Part shown: positions 1 through 8,301 of the stretch, one piece after another | How the letters are laid out: every line of letters begins with the position of its first letter | Numbering within the stretch: the stretch's first letter is position 1 | Assembly (NCBI RefSeq): GCF_003094615.1 | Contig: NZ_QDKO01000004.1 | Span: 32,542 to 96,541, forward strand | Direction: 5' to 3' | From: Caulobacter radicis | GTDB taxonomy: Bacteria; Pseudomonadota; Alphaproteobacteria; Caulobacterales; Caulobacteraceae | Length of the DNA stretch: 64,000 nucleotides | Notes under the pieces: generated by a model | The model's database searches: none | What the model saw: the letters and a program-made list of their open reading frames with translations, nothing else | What the model was told of the DNA's origin: nothing | Position numbers and translations under genes: made by a program

Positions 1-213
1 AGTCGGCCGGTCAGGCGTCGGCGCGAAACGGAAGACGCCGATAGTCAGCCAGCGGGGATCAGGCGTTCCCGCCTCGCCAAACGGCGCGAAGGTTTCCGGG
101 CCGAGCGGAAAGACCCCTTCGCCATCCGCCCCGAACAGGGCCGGATAGCGCGTCTCTTCCCGCTCTTCCCATACGCGCTCCAGGCGCGACTTGCGACGCC
201 AGAAGCTCTTCAA
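1..213 (-). CDS. Suppressor of fused (SUFU) domain protein, 5' part only
   Basis: The reading frame starts on the minus strand just after the M28 peptidase stop and runs off the left edge, giving the first 71 residues. A TTG start at 213 is the likeliest; no ATG gives this frame. The peptide begins KSFWRRKSRLERVWEER, continues YPALFGADGEG and FPLGPETF, and reaches a DPRWLTIGVFRF segment. I recognise this as the N-terminus of short bacterial SUFU-domain proteins, whose function is largely unknown and which are often linked to polymorphic-toxin immunity. Four bases separate it from the upstream peptidase stop, so it is probably cotranscribed with it. The call rests on memory of the family pattern and only a fragment is visible. 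Confidence 0.55.
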   Translation of the reverse strand, partial: MKSFWRRKSRLERVWEEREETRYPALFGADGEGVFPLGPETFAPFGEAGTPDPRWLTIGVFRFAPTPDRPT

Positions 214-217
214 GCGA

Positions 218-1618
218 TCAGTGCCCCGCCTGCGCCGGCGCGGCCGCGCCCAGGACGCGGAAGTCGATGTCGCTGTCGGCCACCAGATAGATGAAGCTCG
301 TCCAAGCGGCCACGTTCTGGGCCAGTTGGATCGGGTCCACCTTGTCCAGGGTGTCGTCGGCGGTGTGGTGGTAGTCGAAGTAGCGGCTGGCGTCCTGGTT
401 CAGGTTCACCACCGGCACGCCCGCGCCCTCGATGCCGCCGATGTCGGCCCCGCCGTGCGCGGCCGGGTTGCGGTCGTAATAGATCTTCAGCGGGCTCAGC
501 ACCTGGATGGCCGCCTTCATGGCCGGGTGGCCTTCCGAGCCCTTGGGCAGTTGCAGGCTGTAGATGCGGTCGGCGCCCGTGTCGCTCTCGCCGGCCAGGA
601 CCAGCTTTTCGAGGTTGCCCTTGTTGGCGGCCAGGAAGGCGTCGGACGAGCCGCCGCTCTCTTCGGAGCCCCACATCACCACGCGGATGGTGCGCTTGGG
701 ATGCTTGGGCAGCTCGCCGATCAGCTTGGCGGCGGCCGTGGTGATGGCGATGCCGGCGGCGTCGTCGAAGGCGCCCGTGCCGACGTCCCAGCTGTCGAGG
801 TGGCCGCCGATGACGATCACCTCGTCGGGCTTTTCCGAGCCCTTGATGTCGGCCGAGATGTTCCAGGCCACGTCGCCGGCGTCGAGGCTGGAGGCCAGCT
901 TCAGCCTGATGCGCAGCGGGCCCTTCTTGGCCAGGCGCTCAAGCTGTTCGGCCTCCGGCACGCCCAGGGCGGCGGCGGGGATGGTGACGACGTCGGCGCC
1001 GTTGGTGGTCACGCCGGTGTGCGGCACGGTCGAGCTGGAGGTCGAGACCGAGCGGATCAGCAGGCCCACGGCCCCGCGCTTGGCCGCCTCGACCGGGCCG
1101 GCGCGGCGCGAGACGCCCGCGACGCCGTAGCCGGCGCCGTCCTGGGCGCGAACCATCGGCTGGGTGATGACGACGATCTTGCCCTTGATGGCGCTGGCGG
1201 GCGCGGCGACCATCTCGGCATAGGTGGTGAACAGCACGACCTCGGCCTCGATACCTTCGGCCGGCGTCGGGATCGTGCGGCCCAGGCCAACGATCGACAG
1301 CTTCATCGGATAGGGCGCGACCAGCTCGGCGCTCTCTTCGCCGCGCGTCCAGGACGGCTTGGCGAACTGGTCGACCTTGATGTTGGTGAAGCCCAGGGCC
1401 TTGAACCTGGCCACGCCCCAGTCCTTGGCGCGCTCCATGCCCGGCGAGCCGACGAGGCGCGGGCCGATGTTGGTGGTCAGGTCCTCGGTGATGTCCCAGG
1501 CCAGGCGATCGGTCAGGGCCTTGTCGCGCAGCGCCTCGGCGGTCTTGACGTCTTGAGCGTGGGCCGCGCCCACGAGCAGGGCGGAAGCGGCGACGGCGGT
1601 CAGCAGGCTGCGGATCAT
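218..1618 (-). CDS. Secreted M28-family metallopeptidase
   Basis: 466 residues. An N-terminal signal peptide (MIRSLLTAVAASALLVGAAHA, cleavage near residue 21) sends it to the periplasm or outside. A PA-like insert (about residues 120-250) precedes the zinc peptidase domain. Metal ligands and catalytic residues of M28 are visible: H273 and D275 in GGHLDSWD, D285 in GAFDDAAG, the EE pair at 319-320, and a late His in YHHTADD near 418. The family contains di-zinc aminopeptidases and carboxypeptidases that release single residues from peptides. The gene precedes the SUFU-like gene by four bases. A second, diverged M28 enzyme lies at 61184. Substrate cannot be inferred. Confidence 0.88.
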   Translation of the reverse strand: MIRSLLTAVAASALLVGAAHAQDVKTAEALRDKALTDRLAWDITEDLTTNIGPRLVGSPGMERAKDWGVARFKALGFTNIKVDQFAKPSWTRGEESAELVAPYPMKLSIVGLGRTIPTPAEGIEAEVVLFTTYAEMVAAPASAIKGKIVVITQPMVRAQDGAGYGVAGVSRRAGPVEAAKRGAVGLLIRSVSTSSSTVPHTGVTTNGADVVTIPAAALGVPEAEQLERLAKKGPLRIRLKLASSLDAGDVAWNISADIKGSEKPDEVIVIGGHLDSWDVGTGAFDDAAGIAITTAAAKLIGELPKHPKRTIRVVMWGSEESGGSSDAFLAANKGNLEKLVLAGESDTGADRIYSLQLPKGSEGHPAMKAAIQVLSPLKIYYDRNPAAHGGADIGGIEGAGVPVVNLNQDASRYFDYHHTADDTLDKVDPIQLAQNVAAWTSFIYLVADSDIDFRVLGAAAPAQAGH

Positions 1619-1730
1619 GAGCAGGATTCTCCCCTAAGGCGTGCTTGTCATAGCATCGCTCTTCCGGTGGAGAACCCCGCCCAACGCCCACTTTTGTCAG
1701 CAGTCGGCGGTTGCGGCGAAAATCGCCCCG

Positions 1731-2816
1731 TCAGGGCCGCGGCGCGGCGCCGAACAGCTTGTCGGCGAAGAGGTCGAGCGCCTTCTGCGACAGGTCGGTG
1801 TTGTTGAGGATCACGACGGTGTCGCCGGTGTCCAGCCGATGGCCCAGCACAGAGCGATAGCCGGCCGTGCGCCCGGTCTCCCAGGCCGCCGGCTTGACCT
1901 GGCCGTCGATGGTCAGGCTGCGCACCCGCCCGCCCAGCGCATAGTCCTGCTCTGGGACCAGGATGGTCGTCAGGGCCTTGCGCGAGGCCTCGGACAGGAA
2001 CGGCGTGTCGAAGACGACGTGGGCCGCGACCAGCAGGTCGTCGACCGTGCTGAAGTAGCCGCCGCTGGCGGCCATGACCTCCATGCGCGGATTGGCCCGC
2101 CGCGCCAGGGGCGGGCCGGCATAGTAGGAGACCGCGACGCCCGGCTCGGCGTCGACGCCGAGGCCCGCCCGGGTATGGCTCATCTTCAGCGGATCGGTCG
2201 TCAACTCCCTCACCACCGCCAGGAACGGCTTGCCAGTCACCGCCTCGACGATGGCGCTGACCACGAACCAGTTGACCGGGTGGTAGTCGAACTTCGTCCC
2301 CGGCGGGAACAGCGGGTCGCCCTGGGCGAAGGCTTTGACGGACTCGGCCGCCGACAGGTTCTTCTTCAGGAGGTCCGGATCGGCCTTGAGCGCCGGCATG
2401 AAGCCGTTGGGAATGCCGCTGGTGTTGGACAGCAGGTGGGTCAGGGTCACCGTCTTGCCGGTGTCGGGCCGCTGGTCCGGCAGCCAGGCGGCGATCGGCG
2501 CGTCGAGGGACAGCTTGCCCTGCTCCACCAGCCGCAGCACGGCGATCGTGGTCAGCCACTTCGAGATCGAGGCCACGCAGTAGACGGTGTCACGCGTCGC
2601 GGGCTTGCCCGCCTCGATGTCGGCCATGCCGAAGGCGCGGACATAGGACGCCCTGCCCTTGCGCCCGATCATCACCACGCCCTGGAACTTCTGCTCGGCG
2701 ACGAAGGCGTCGACCACGGGGTTGTCGGCGCCCAGCCCGGCCGGGGCGGCCATCGAAAGGCCGGGCGCGGCGCACAGCGCCCCGGCGGCAGCGAACAGGC
2801 CGCGTCGGTCGATCAT
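1731..2816 (-). CDS. Beta-lactamase-family serine hydrolase
   Basis: 361 residues starting at the ATG at 2816, chosen because a GGGGAG ribosome-binding site lies just upstream and the reading begins MIDRRGLFAAAG, a twin-arginine-like signal. The class C beta-lactamase/penicillin-binding fold is indicated by the SxxK motif (S83-I-S-K86) and a Tyr-containing FDYHPVNW segment near 176-183. These enzymes act in the periplasm on beta-lactams, D-amino-acid peptides or esters; which one cannot be read from sequence. It is divergent from the TetR-type gene at 2966, about 150 bases away, a common regulator-target arrangement. The frame stays open upstream to 2882, but that extension lacks a signal-like start. 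Confidence 0.85.
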   Translation of the reverse strand: MIDRRGLFAAAGALCAAPGLSMAAPAGLGADNPVVDAFVAEQKFQGVVMIGRKGRASYVRAFGMADIEAGKPATRDTVYCVASISKWLTTIAVLRLVEQGKLSLDAPIAAWLPDQRPDTGKTVTLTHLLSNTSGIPNGFMPALKADPDLLKKNLSAAESVKAFAQGDPLFPPGTKFDYHPVNWFVVSAIVEAVTGKPFLAVVRELTTDPLKMSHTRAGLGVDAEPGVAVSYYAGPPLARRANPRMEVMAASGGYFSTVDDLLVAAHVVFDTPFLSEASRKALTTILVPEQDYALGGRVRSLTIDGQVKPAAWETGRTAGYRSVLGHRLDTGDTVVILNNTDLSQKALDLFADKLFGAAPRP

Positions 2817-2965
2817 CGGAAAACTCCCCACAAACCGCCGCCCCCAGCAATCGCCGAGACCCTGGCGCACGGGCGATCCCAAGTCCCGTTAAGCTTTGGC
2901 AATGAGCGAACATTGGCATTCGACGAGAAGCGCTCTAGGTCTGTTGGCGACTTCAGGAGACCCCG

Positions 2966-3628
2966 ATGCCCAAGCCGACGGTCGTACCGGCCGCCGACAT
3001 TCCGCTCGACGCCAAGCTGCGGCCGACCCAGGCCCGCGCCCAGGACACCTACGAGGTGGTGCTGGTCACCGCCGGCGAACTGCTGATCGAGTCCGGCTTC
3101 GAGCAACTGACCACCAACGCCATCTGCAAGCGCGCCGGCCTGACCCCGCCGGCGCTCTATCGCTACTTCCCCAACAAGTACGCGATCCTGAAAGAGCTGG
3201 GCGACCGGCTGATGCGGCTCCAGGACGAGGCCGTGTTCGCCTGGATGGAGGCCGGCGGCCTGGAGGGCGCAACCGCTTCGGAGCGCGTGGCCAAGACCGC
3301 CGCCCTGCTGACCGACGTCATCGACATGACCCGCCGCTTTCCCGGCGGCGCGGCCATCGGCCGGGCTCTGCGCGCGGTGCCAATGCTCCAGCAGCTGCGC
3401 TTCGCCTCGCGCGACATGGTCGCCGGACAGTTCGGCGAGGTGCTGGCCGCACGGTTTCCGTCGGTCTCGCCGGTCCGCATCCGCACCGCCACCCGCATGA
3501 TGGTCGAGCTGACCTACGCCGCCACCGAAATGGCCGTCGAGGAACCGGGGCAGGACGCCGGCGCCCTGGCCGAAGAGATCGGGCGACTGTTCGACTGCTA
3601 TTTCGAGACGTTCGACACGGTGCTCTAA
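2966..3628 (+). CDS. TetR/AcrR-family transcriptional regulator
   Basis: 220 residues. The N-terminal DNA-binding domain is plain: an amphipathic helix (residues 25-45) followed by the helix-turn-helix LTTNAICKRAGLTPPALYRYF at about 48-68, the TetR signature. The C-terminal ligand domain (80-220) is not diagnostic. A GGAGAC-like ribosome-binding site precedes the ATG. It is divergent from the serine hydrolase and upstream, on the same strand, of the lactone oxidase/aldolase pair, so either unit could be its target. An operator would be expected in 2817-2965; I saw no convincing long palindrome there. Confidence 0.87.
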   Translation: MPKPTVVPAADIPLDAKLRPTQARAQDTYEVVLVTAGELLIESGFEQLTTNAICKRAGLTPPALYRYFPNKYAILKELGDRLMRLQDEAVFAWMEAGGLEGATASERVAKTAALLTDVIDMTRRFPGGAAIGRALRAVPMLQQLRFASRDMVAGQFGEVLAARFPSVSPVRIRTATRMMVELTYAATEMAVEEPGQDAGALAEEIGRLFDCYFETFDTVL

Positions 3629-3631
3629 GAT

Positions 3632-3750
3632 TCTCCCCCTCTGGGGGAGGTGGCCCGGAGGGCCGGAGGGGGGCCGTTCTCAGCTTCCGCCGACTTCGCA
3701 GCCACTCCCCTCTCCGTCGGCTTCGCCGACACCTCTCCCACAGGGAGAGG
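3632..3750. repeat. Palindromic intergenic repeat, copy 1
   Basis: A roughly 120-base element bounded by CTCCCCCTCTGGGGGAG-type hairpins, with inner GGCCCGGAGGGCC and GTCGGCTTCGCCGAC palindromes. The same architecture recurs at 19154, 48365 (degenerate), 54299 and 63673. It directly follows the tetR stop and could terminate its transcript. Confidence 0.85.
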
Positions 3751-3835
3751 GTGCTGAAAACGCCCCCCGCATAACACCGGCTTGCAATAACGATAGTTTT
3801 TACTATCGTCACTCCATCGCAGCGGGGGAACGCCG

Positions 3836-5110
3836 ATGGAGGGCTGGAAGAACTGGTCGGGCAGCGTCGAGGCGACGCCCAGCAGCATAGCCCCGCCGCG
3901 CACGCTCGACGAATTGTCGGGCCTCGTCCGCGAGGCCGGCAAGGTCCGCGTCGTCGGGGCCGGCCACTCGTTCATGCCGCTGTGCGAGACGGACGGCCTG
4001 CTGCTGGACCTGTCGGACCTGGAAGGCGCCGTCGAGATCGCGCCCGACCGCAAGACCGTCTGGGCCCCGGCCGGCTGGAGCCTCAAGCGCCTGACCGCCG
4101 CCCTCTGGGCGCAAGACCTGTCGCTGATCAATCAGGGCGACATCAATCCGCAATCGCTGGCCGGGGCCACGGCCACCGGCACCCACGGCACCGGCGCGGA
4201 ACTGGGCAGCCTGTCGACCCAGGCCTGCGGCTTCCGGCTGATGACCGCCGACGGCCGCCTCGTCGAATGCGGACCGGACCAGGAGCCCGAGCTCTACCAG
4301 GCCCAGCGCGTCTCGCTCGGGCTGCTGGGCGTGGCCGTCGCCATCCGCATCAACGTCATCCCGGCCTACTACCTGGAAGAGCGTGTCAGCCGGATGCCCC
4401 TCGCCGAGGTCGCCGAGCGCCTCGACGACCTGGCCGCCGCCACCCGGCACATGGAGTTCTGGGTCTTTCCCTATAGCGACGACGTCATCTTCAAGACCCT
4501 GCACCCCGTCGCGCCCGAGGCCGCCGACGAAACCCTGGGCAAGAGCGGCGAAGGCGACGAGGACACCTTCCGGACGATCTGCGACCTGTGCGCCGCCCTG
4601 CCCGTCCTGACCGCGCCGCTGCAAAAGCTGATGATGAAGGTCGCCGGCAAGCCCGCCCGCCGCGCCGGCCCGGCCTTCGAGGTCTTCCCCTCCGAGCGGA
4701 ATGTCCGCTTCGAGGAGATGGAGTACGAGATGCCGCGCGCCGCCGGCCTGCCCACCCTGCGGGCGGCCATGGCCCATATCCGCAAGCGCCGTCTGCCGAT
4801 CACCTTCCCGTTCGAGTTCCGCCTGGTGGCCGGCGACGACATCTGGATGAGTCCGTTCAACATCGGCGCGGGCGCCTCGATCTCGTTCCACCAGTACGCC
4901 AAGATGCCCTGGCGGCCGGCCTTCGCCGAGATGGAGGCCGTGCTGGCCGACAGCGGCGGTCGACCCCACTGGGCCAAGCGCCATACCCTCACCCCGGCCG
5001 ACGTCCACCGCCTCTATCCCCGCGCCGGCGACTTCCTGCGGGTGCGAAAGGCCTGGGACCCGACCGGCAAGTTCGCCAACGCCCACCTGACCCAGCTCTT
5101 CGGACTCTAG
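3836..5110 (+). CDS. FAD-linked aldonolactone oxidase (arabinono/gulonolactone oxidase family)
   Basis: 424 residues. The PCMH-type FAD-binding domain occupies the N-terminal half: VVGAGHS at 39-45 is the usual FAD-contacting segment, with H44 in the position of the residue often covalently bound to FAD, and ATGTHGTG at 113-120 contacts the cofactor. The C-terminal D-arabinono-1,4-lactone oxidase domain carries the HWxK motif (H378-W-A-K381) typical of sugar-lactone oxidases. The family oxidises aldonolactones or alditols with oxygen. It lies ten bases upstream of the aldolase-like gene and probably forms an operon with it. The exact sugar substrate is not deducible. Confidence 0.85.
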   Translation: MEGWKNWSGSVEATPSSIAPPRTLDELSGLVREAGKVRVVGAGHSFMPLCETDGLLLDLSDLEGAVEIAPDRKTVWAPAGWSLKRLTAALWAQDLSLINQGDINPQSLAGATATGTHGTGAELGSLSTQACGFRLMTADGRLVECGPDQEPELYQAQRVSLGLLGVAVAIRINVIPAYYLEERVSRMPLAEVAERLDDLAAATRHMEFWVFPYSDDVIFKTLHPVAPEAADETLGKSGEGDEDTFRTICDLCAALPVLTAPLQKLMMKVAGKPARRAGPAFEVFPSERNVRFEEMEYEMPRAAGLPTLRAAMAHIRKRRLPITFPFEFRLVAGDDIWMSPFNIGAGASISFHQYAKMPWRPAFAEMEAVLADSGGRPHWAKRHTLTPADVHRLYPRAGDFLRVRKAWDPTGKFANAHLTQLFGL

Positions 5111-5120
5111 AGACAAGCAG

Positions 5121-6281
5121 ATGACCGACATCGCCCTGCACGCCGGCCTCATCGGTCAGTCCGGCTCGCGCGAGCAACTGAACACCCCCGTCCTGGTCGT
5201 GGATCGCGCCGCGCTGAGCGCCAACATCGCGACCATGGCCGCCTTCGCCGCCTCCAAGGGCCTGAAGCTTCGCCCGCACGCCAAGACCCACAAGAGCGCC
5301 GACATCGCCCGCCTTCAACTGGAAGCCGGCGCCGTGGGCCTGTGCTGCGCCAAGATCGGCGAGGCCGAGGCCCTGGCGGCGCAGGGCGTCTCGAGCGGCC
5401 TGCTGATCACCTCGCCCGTCGTGTCGGCTCCCGCCATCGCCCGGCTGGTCGCGCTGAACCTGGCGACCGAGGGCCTCAAGGTCGTCGTCGATCACCCCGA
5501 CAACGTCGCCGCCCTGGGCGCGGCGGCCAGCGCGAGCGGCAAGCCGCTGGAGGTGCTGATCGACTTGGATCCCGGCATCCACCGCACCGGCGTCGCCTCG
5601 CCCCAGGCCGCCGTCGCCCTGTTCGAGGCGATCAAGGCCCAGTCGTCCCTGACCTATGCCGGCCTGCAATGCTATTGCGGCGTCCAGCAGCACATCGAGG
5701 CCTTCGACGTCCGCAAGACGGCCCTGGAGGATCGCGGGGCCTACATCCGCGAGGTCGTGGACGCCCTGACCGCCGCCGGCGGCGCGCCGCCGATCGTCAG
5801 CGGCTCGGGCACCGGCTCGCACCGCATCGACGCCGAACTCGGTCTGTTCACCGAGTTTCAGGTCGGTTCCTACGTGTTCATGGACGACCAGTACCTGGCC
5901 TGCGACCTGACGGGTGATGGTGATGGGGCCCGCGCCGACGCCAGTCCCTACCGGCGCTCGCTGTTCATCGACGCCCGCGTTGTCAGCGCCAACAGCCCCG
6001 GCATGGTCACCGTCGACGCCGGCTTCAAGGCGATGTCGACCGACGCCGATCCGCCGCAGGTCTTCGCCGGCGCGCCGGAAGGCTCGCGCTACTTCTTCAT
6101 GGGCGACGAGCACGGCGCCCTGGTCCCGTCGTCCGGCTCGCCCCCGCCCCTGGGCGCCCGCGTGACCCTGGCCGCCCCGCACTGCGACCCGACCGTGAAC
6201 CTCTACGACGCCTATCACGTGGTCGAGGGCGACACGCTGGTGGCCATCTGGCCGGTCACGGCGCGCGGACGGTCGCGGTAG
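5121..6281 (+). CDS. DSD1-family PLP enzyme (D-threonine / 3-hydroxy-D-aspartate aldolase-like)
   Basis: 386 residues of the alanine-racemase-like fold type III. RPHAKTHKS at 51-59 holds the PLP lysine (K55), followed by GLCCAKIGEAEAL, as in D-threonine aldolases and D-serine dehydratases. Near the C-terminus AAPHCDPTVNLYD carries the His and Cys that bind the divalent metal in this family. The enzyme would cleave or dehydrate a beta-hydroxy-D-amino acid in the cytoplasm. It follows the lactone oxidase by ten bases, suggesting a small catabolic operon. D-serine dehydratase versus D-threonine aldolase cannot be separated by eye. Confidence 0.85.
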   Translation: MTDIALHAGLIGQSGSREQLNTPVLVVDRAALSANIATMAAFAASKGLKLRPHAKTHKSADIARLQLEAGAVGLCCAKIGEAEALAAQGVSSGLLITSPVVSAPAIARLVALNLATEGLKVVVDHPDNVAALGAAASASGKPLEVLIDLDPGIHRTGVASPQAAVALFEAIKAQSSLTYAGLQCYCGVQQHIEAFDVRKTALEDRGAYIREVVDALTAAGGAPPIVSGSGTGSHRIDAELGLFTEFQVGSYVFMDDQYLACDLTGDGDGARADASPYRRSLFIDARVVSANSPGMVTVDAGFKAMSTDADPPQVFAGAPEGSRYFFMGDEHGALVPSSGSPPPLGARVTLAAPHCDPTVNLYDAYHVVEGDTLVAIWPVTARGRSR

Positions 6282-6293
6282 GCTCCGCCCCAA

Positions 6294-6435
6294 CCTCCCG
6301 CCATTCCCGCCCTTGTGGCGGGACCCGCTGGTTCCGTTCGCACGTGAAGTTCAAGCGGCGCGCCGAGCGCGCCGTCCCATCCGCACCTGCGGCTGACAGA
6401 GAGGTTCCCGCCACAAGAGCGGAAATGACGGGAGG
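6294..6435. repeat. Long inverted repeat element (33-bp arms)
   Basis: Arms at 6294-6326 (begins CCTCCCGCCATTCCCGCC) and 6403-6435 (begins GGTTCCCGCCACAAGAGC) are inverted copies with about four mismatches in 33, separated by 76 bases. It lies between the aldolase stop and the LptC-like gene. A related GGGCGGGAATGACGGG string occurs near 15198-15214, so the family may be dispersed. It is translated only if the next gene is wrongly begun at the ATG at 6344. Confidence 0.75.
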
Positions 6436-6514
6436 GAGGGCGGCGAGAAAAACCGCTTTGGCGTCGGGCGCGTTGAAGACTATCCATGGCGTCCGTTCTG
6501 GATCGTCCGCCCGC

Positions 6515-7129
6515 ATGACCACCGCCGCCCTCTCCGCCGCTCCCGCCAAGAAGCCCCGCCGCAACCGGCGTCGGCCCTCGGCGCGCTGGGCGCGCGCGGG
6601 CCTGCTGGTGCTGGCGGTCGGCGTGTCGGGCGTGGTGATCGGCCAGACGACCCTACGTATGCTCGACACTCACAACGCCTCCAAGGTCGCCGCCGCCGCG
6701 CCGCTGGCCATGGACAATCCGCGCTTCACCGGCGCGATGCGCGACGGCCGCGCCTTCCTGATCACCGCCCGCCGCGCCGAGCGCGACGCGGCCGATCCCA
6801 ACAAGGTCAAGCTGGTCGAGCCGACCCTGGTGCGCGGCTACGGCGAGCCCGACGCCAGCAAGGTGACCTCCAAGGACGGGATCTACCAGGAAGCCCAGAA
6901 CATTCTGGTGCTGACGAAGGACGTGAAGATCGACAACGGCCAGGGCTACCAGTTCGCCTCGCAGGAAGCCCGCATCGACACCAAGACCGGCGAGGTCGTC
7001 GGCGGCGCGCCGGTGGCCGGCGCCGGCCCGCGCGGCAATGTCAGCGCCGACAGCTACAGCGTCAGCGACAAGGGCGACCGCGTGGTCTTCAAGGGCCGCG
7101 TCCGCACCCGCGTCCAGCCCACCAACTAG
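6515..7129 (+). CDS. LptC-like envelope protein of the sphingolipid locus
   Basis: 204 residues from the ATG at 6515. The frame is open from 6344, but that extra segment is repeat sequence, so I use the later start. A basic N-terminus (KKPRRNRRRPSARWARAG) leads into one membrane helix (about residues 28-47), then a periplasmic domain with the alternating pattern of LptC/LptA-type beta-jellyroll proteins (QNILVLTKDVKIDNGQG, then QEARIDTKTGEVVGG). Such proteins bridge inner-membrane permeases to the outer membrane. It heads the plus-strand ceramide genes, and LptF/G-like permeases occur at 20289-22576. In C. crescentus the corresponding gene (CCNA_01226 from memory) was linked to sphingolipid transport. 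No good ribosome-binding site is seen. Confidence 0.72.
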   Translation: MTTAALSAAPAKKPRRNRRRPSARWARAGLLVLAVGVSGVVIGQTTLRMLDTHNASKVAAAAPLAMDNPRFTGAMRDGRAFLITARRAERDAADPNKVKLVEPTLVRGYGEPDASKVTSKDGIYQEAQNILVLTKDVKIDNGQGYQFASQEARIDTKTGEVVGGAPVAGAGPRGNVSADSYSVSDKGDRVVFKGRVRTRVQPTN

Positions 7130-7140
7130 GTCCCCGACCG

Positions 7141-8301
7141 ATGACCGGCCTCGGCCTCCTGGACCAGCAACGGGCCCGCGCGACGCGCGTGTGCTTCCTC
7201 TACATCGCCCAGCCGCACCAGGTCTGGCACAGCCTGTCGATCGCCGTGGCCATGGCCCGCGCCTGGCCGGAGATCCGGGTCGAGATCGCCGCCACCTCGG
7301 CCGGGCACCTCGACTACATCCAGGGCATGCTGGACGGCCTGGGCGGTGCGCCGATCACCCTGCGCCTGCTGCCGCCGGCCTGGCTGCGGCGACTGTCCAG
7401 GACCGCCCCGCCGCCCAAGGCCCTGATGCTGGCCCTGAACGCCGGCCGGCTGGCCGCCTACGACGCCGTGGTCACGCCCGAACGCACCACCGCCCTGCTG
7501 CGCAAGCTGGGCGTGCGCCGCACCGCTCTGGTCTACACCCAGCACGGGGCCGGCGATCGCGGCGGCCCGTTCGAACCGCGCCTGCGCGTCTTCGACCTGG
7601 TGATGGCCGCCGGTCCCAAGCAGCGCGACCGGATGGTCGACGAAGGCTGGGTCCGTCCCGAGGCCTGCGCAATGGTCGGCTATCCCAAGTTCGACCTCGT
7701 CGACGCCCTGCCGCCCAGCGCCACCCCGGCCTTCGCCAAGGCCCTGCCGACCGTGGTCTACAACCCGCACTTTCACGAGACCCTCGGTTCGTGGAGCGCC
7801 TTCGGCCTGTCGATCCTCGAGCAGTTCGCCGCCGACGAGCGGTTCAACCTGATCTTCGCCCCGCACGTGCGACTGTTCGAGACCGCTTCGGAGGCCGATC
7901 GCCGCGCCGTCGCCGCCTTCGAGGGCCACCCGCGCATCCACCTCGACCTCGGCGGCCCGGCCGCCTTCGACATGACCTATACGCGGCTCGCCGACCTCTA
8001 TCTCGGCGACGTCTCCAGCCAGGTCTACGAGTTCCTGCGTACGCCCAAGCCCTGCCTGTTCCTCAATCCCAGCCATGCCGACTGGAAGGGCGACGAGAGC
8101 TTCCATCACTGGCTGTACGGCCCGGTGCGCGAGACCGCCGACGACATCTGCGACGCGGTCGCCGCCGCCATCGCCGGGCACGGCGACTTCCTGGAGGCCC
8201 AGAAGGTCGGCGTCGCCGAGACCTTCGACATCACCTCCGTCCCTTCGTCGCAGCGCGCCGCCCGCGCCATCGTCGACCGCCTGGCCGTCCTCGACCGATG
8301 A
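7141..8301 (+). CDS. GT-B-like transferase, CDP-glycerol glycerophosphotransferase-like
   Basis: 386 residues, soluble, no signal peptide. The pattern resembles a GT-B enzyme: an N-terminal Rossmann-like half (RVCFLYIAQPHQVWHSLSIA), a central VYTQHGAGDRGG segment, and a C-terminal donor-binding half with LGDVSSQVYEFLRTPKPCLF, which echoes the D-x-S-S motif of TagB/TagF-like glycerophosphotransferases. It starts 11 bases after the LptC-like gene and overlaps the flippase gene by four bases, so it is in the same operon. By position it could transfer a glycerol-phosphate or sugar unit to a ceramide head group. That role is inference; I do not know a characterised member. Confidence 0.55.
   Translation: MTGLGLLDQQRARATRVCFLYIAQPHQVWHSLSIAVAMARAWPEIRVEIAATSAGHLDYIQGMLDGLGGAPITLRLLPPAWLRRLSRTAPPPKALMLALNAGRLAAYDAVVTPERTTALLRKLGVRRTALVYTQHGAGDRGGPFEPRLRVFDLVMAAGPKQRDRMVDEGWVRPEACAMVGYPKFDLVDALPPSATPAFAKALPTVVYNPHFHETLGSWSAFGLSILEQFAADERFNLIFAPHVRLFETASEADRRAVAAFEGHPRIHLDLGGPAAFDMTYTRLADLYLGDVSSQVYEFLRTPKPCLFLNPSHADWKGDESFHHWLYGPVRETADDICDAVAAAIAGHGDFLEAQKVGVAETFDITSVPSSQRAARAIVDRLAVLDR

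Noticed and set aside
191..1807. Long plus-strand open frame across the M28 peptidase
   Set aside because: Opposite strand encodes a peptidase with signal peptide and all metal ligands; the plus-strand peptide is repetitive Arg/Gly/Ala.
6486..6518. 10-codon ORF before the LptC-like gene
   Set aside because: Too short to call as a gene; kept only as a possible coupling ORF in the findings.
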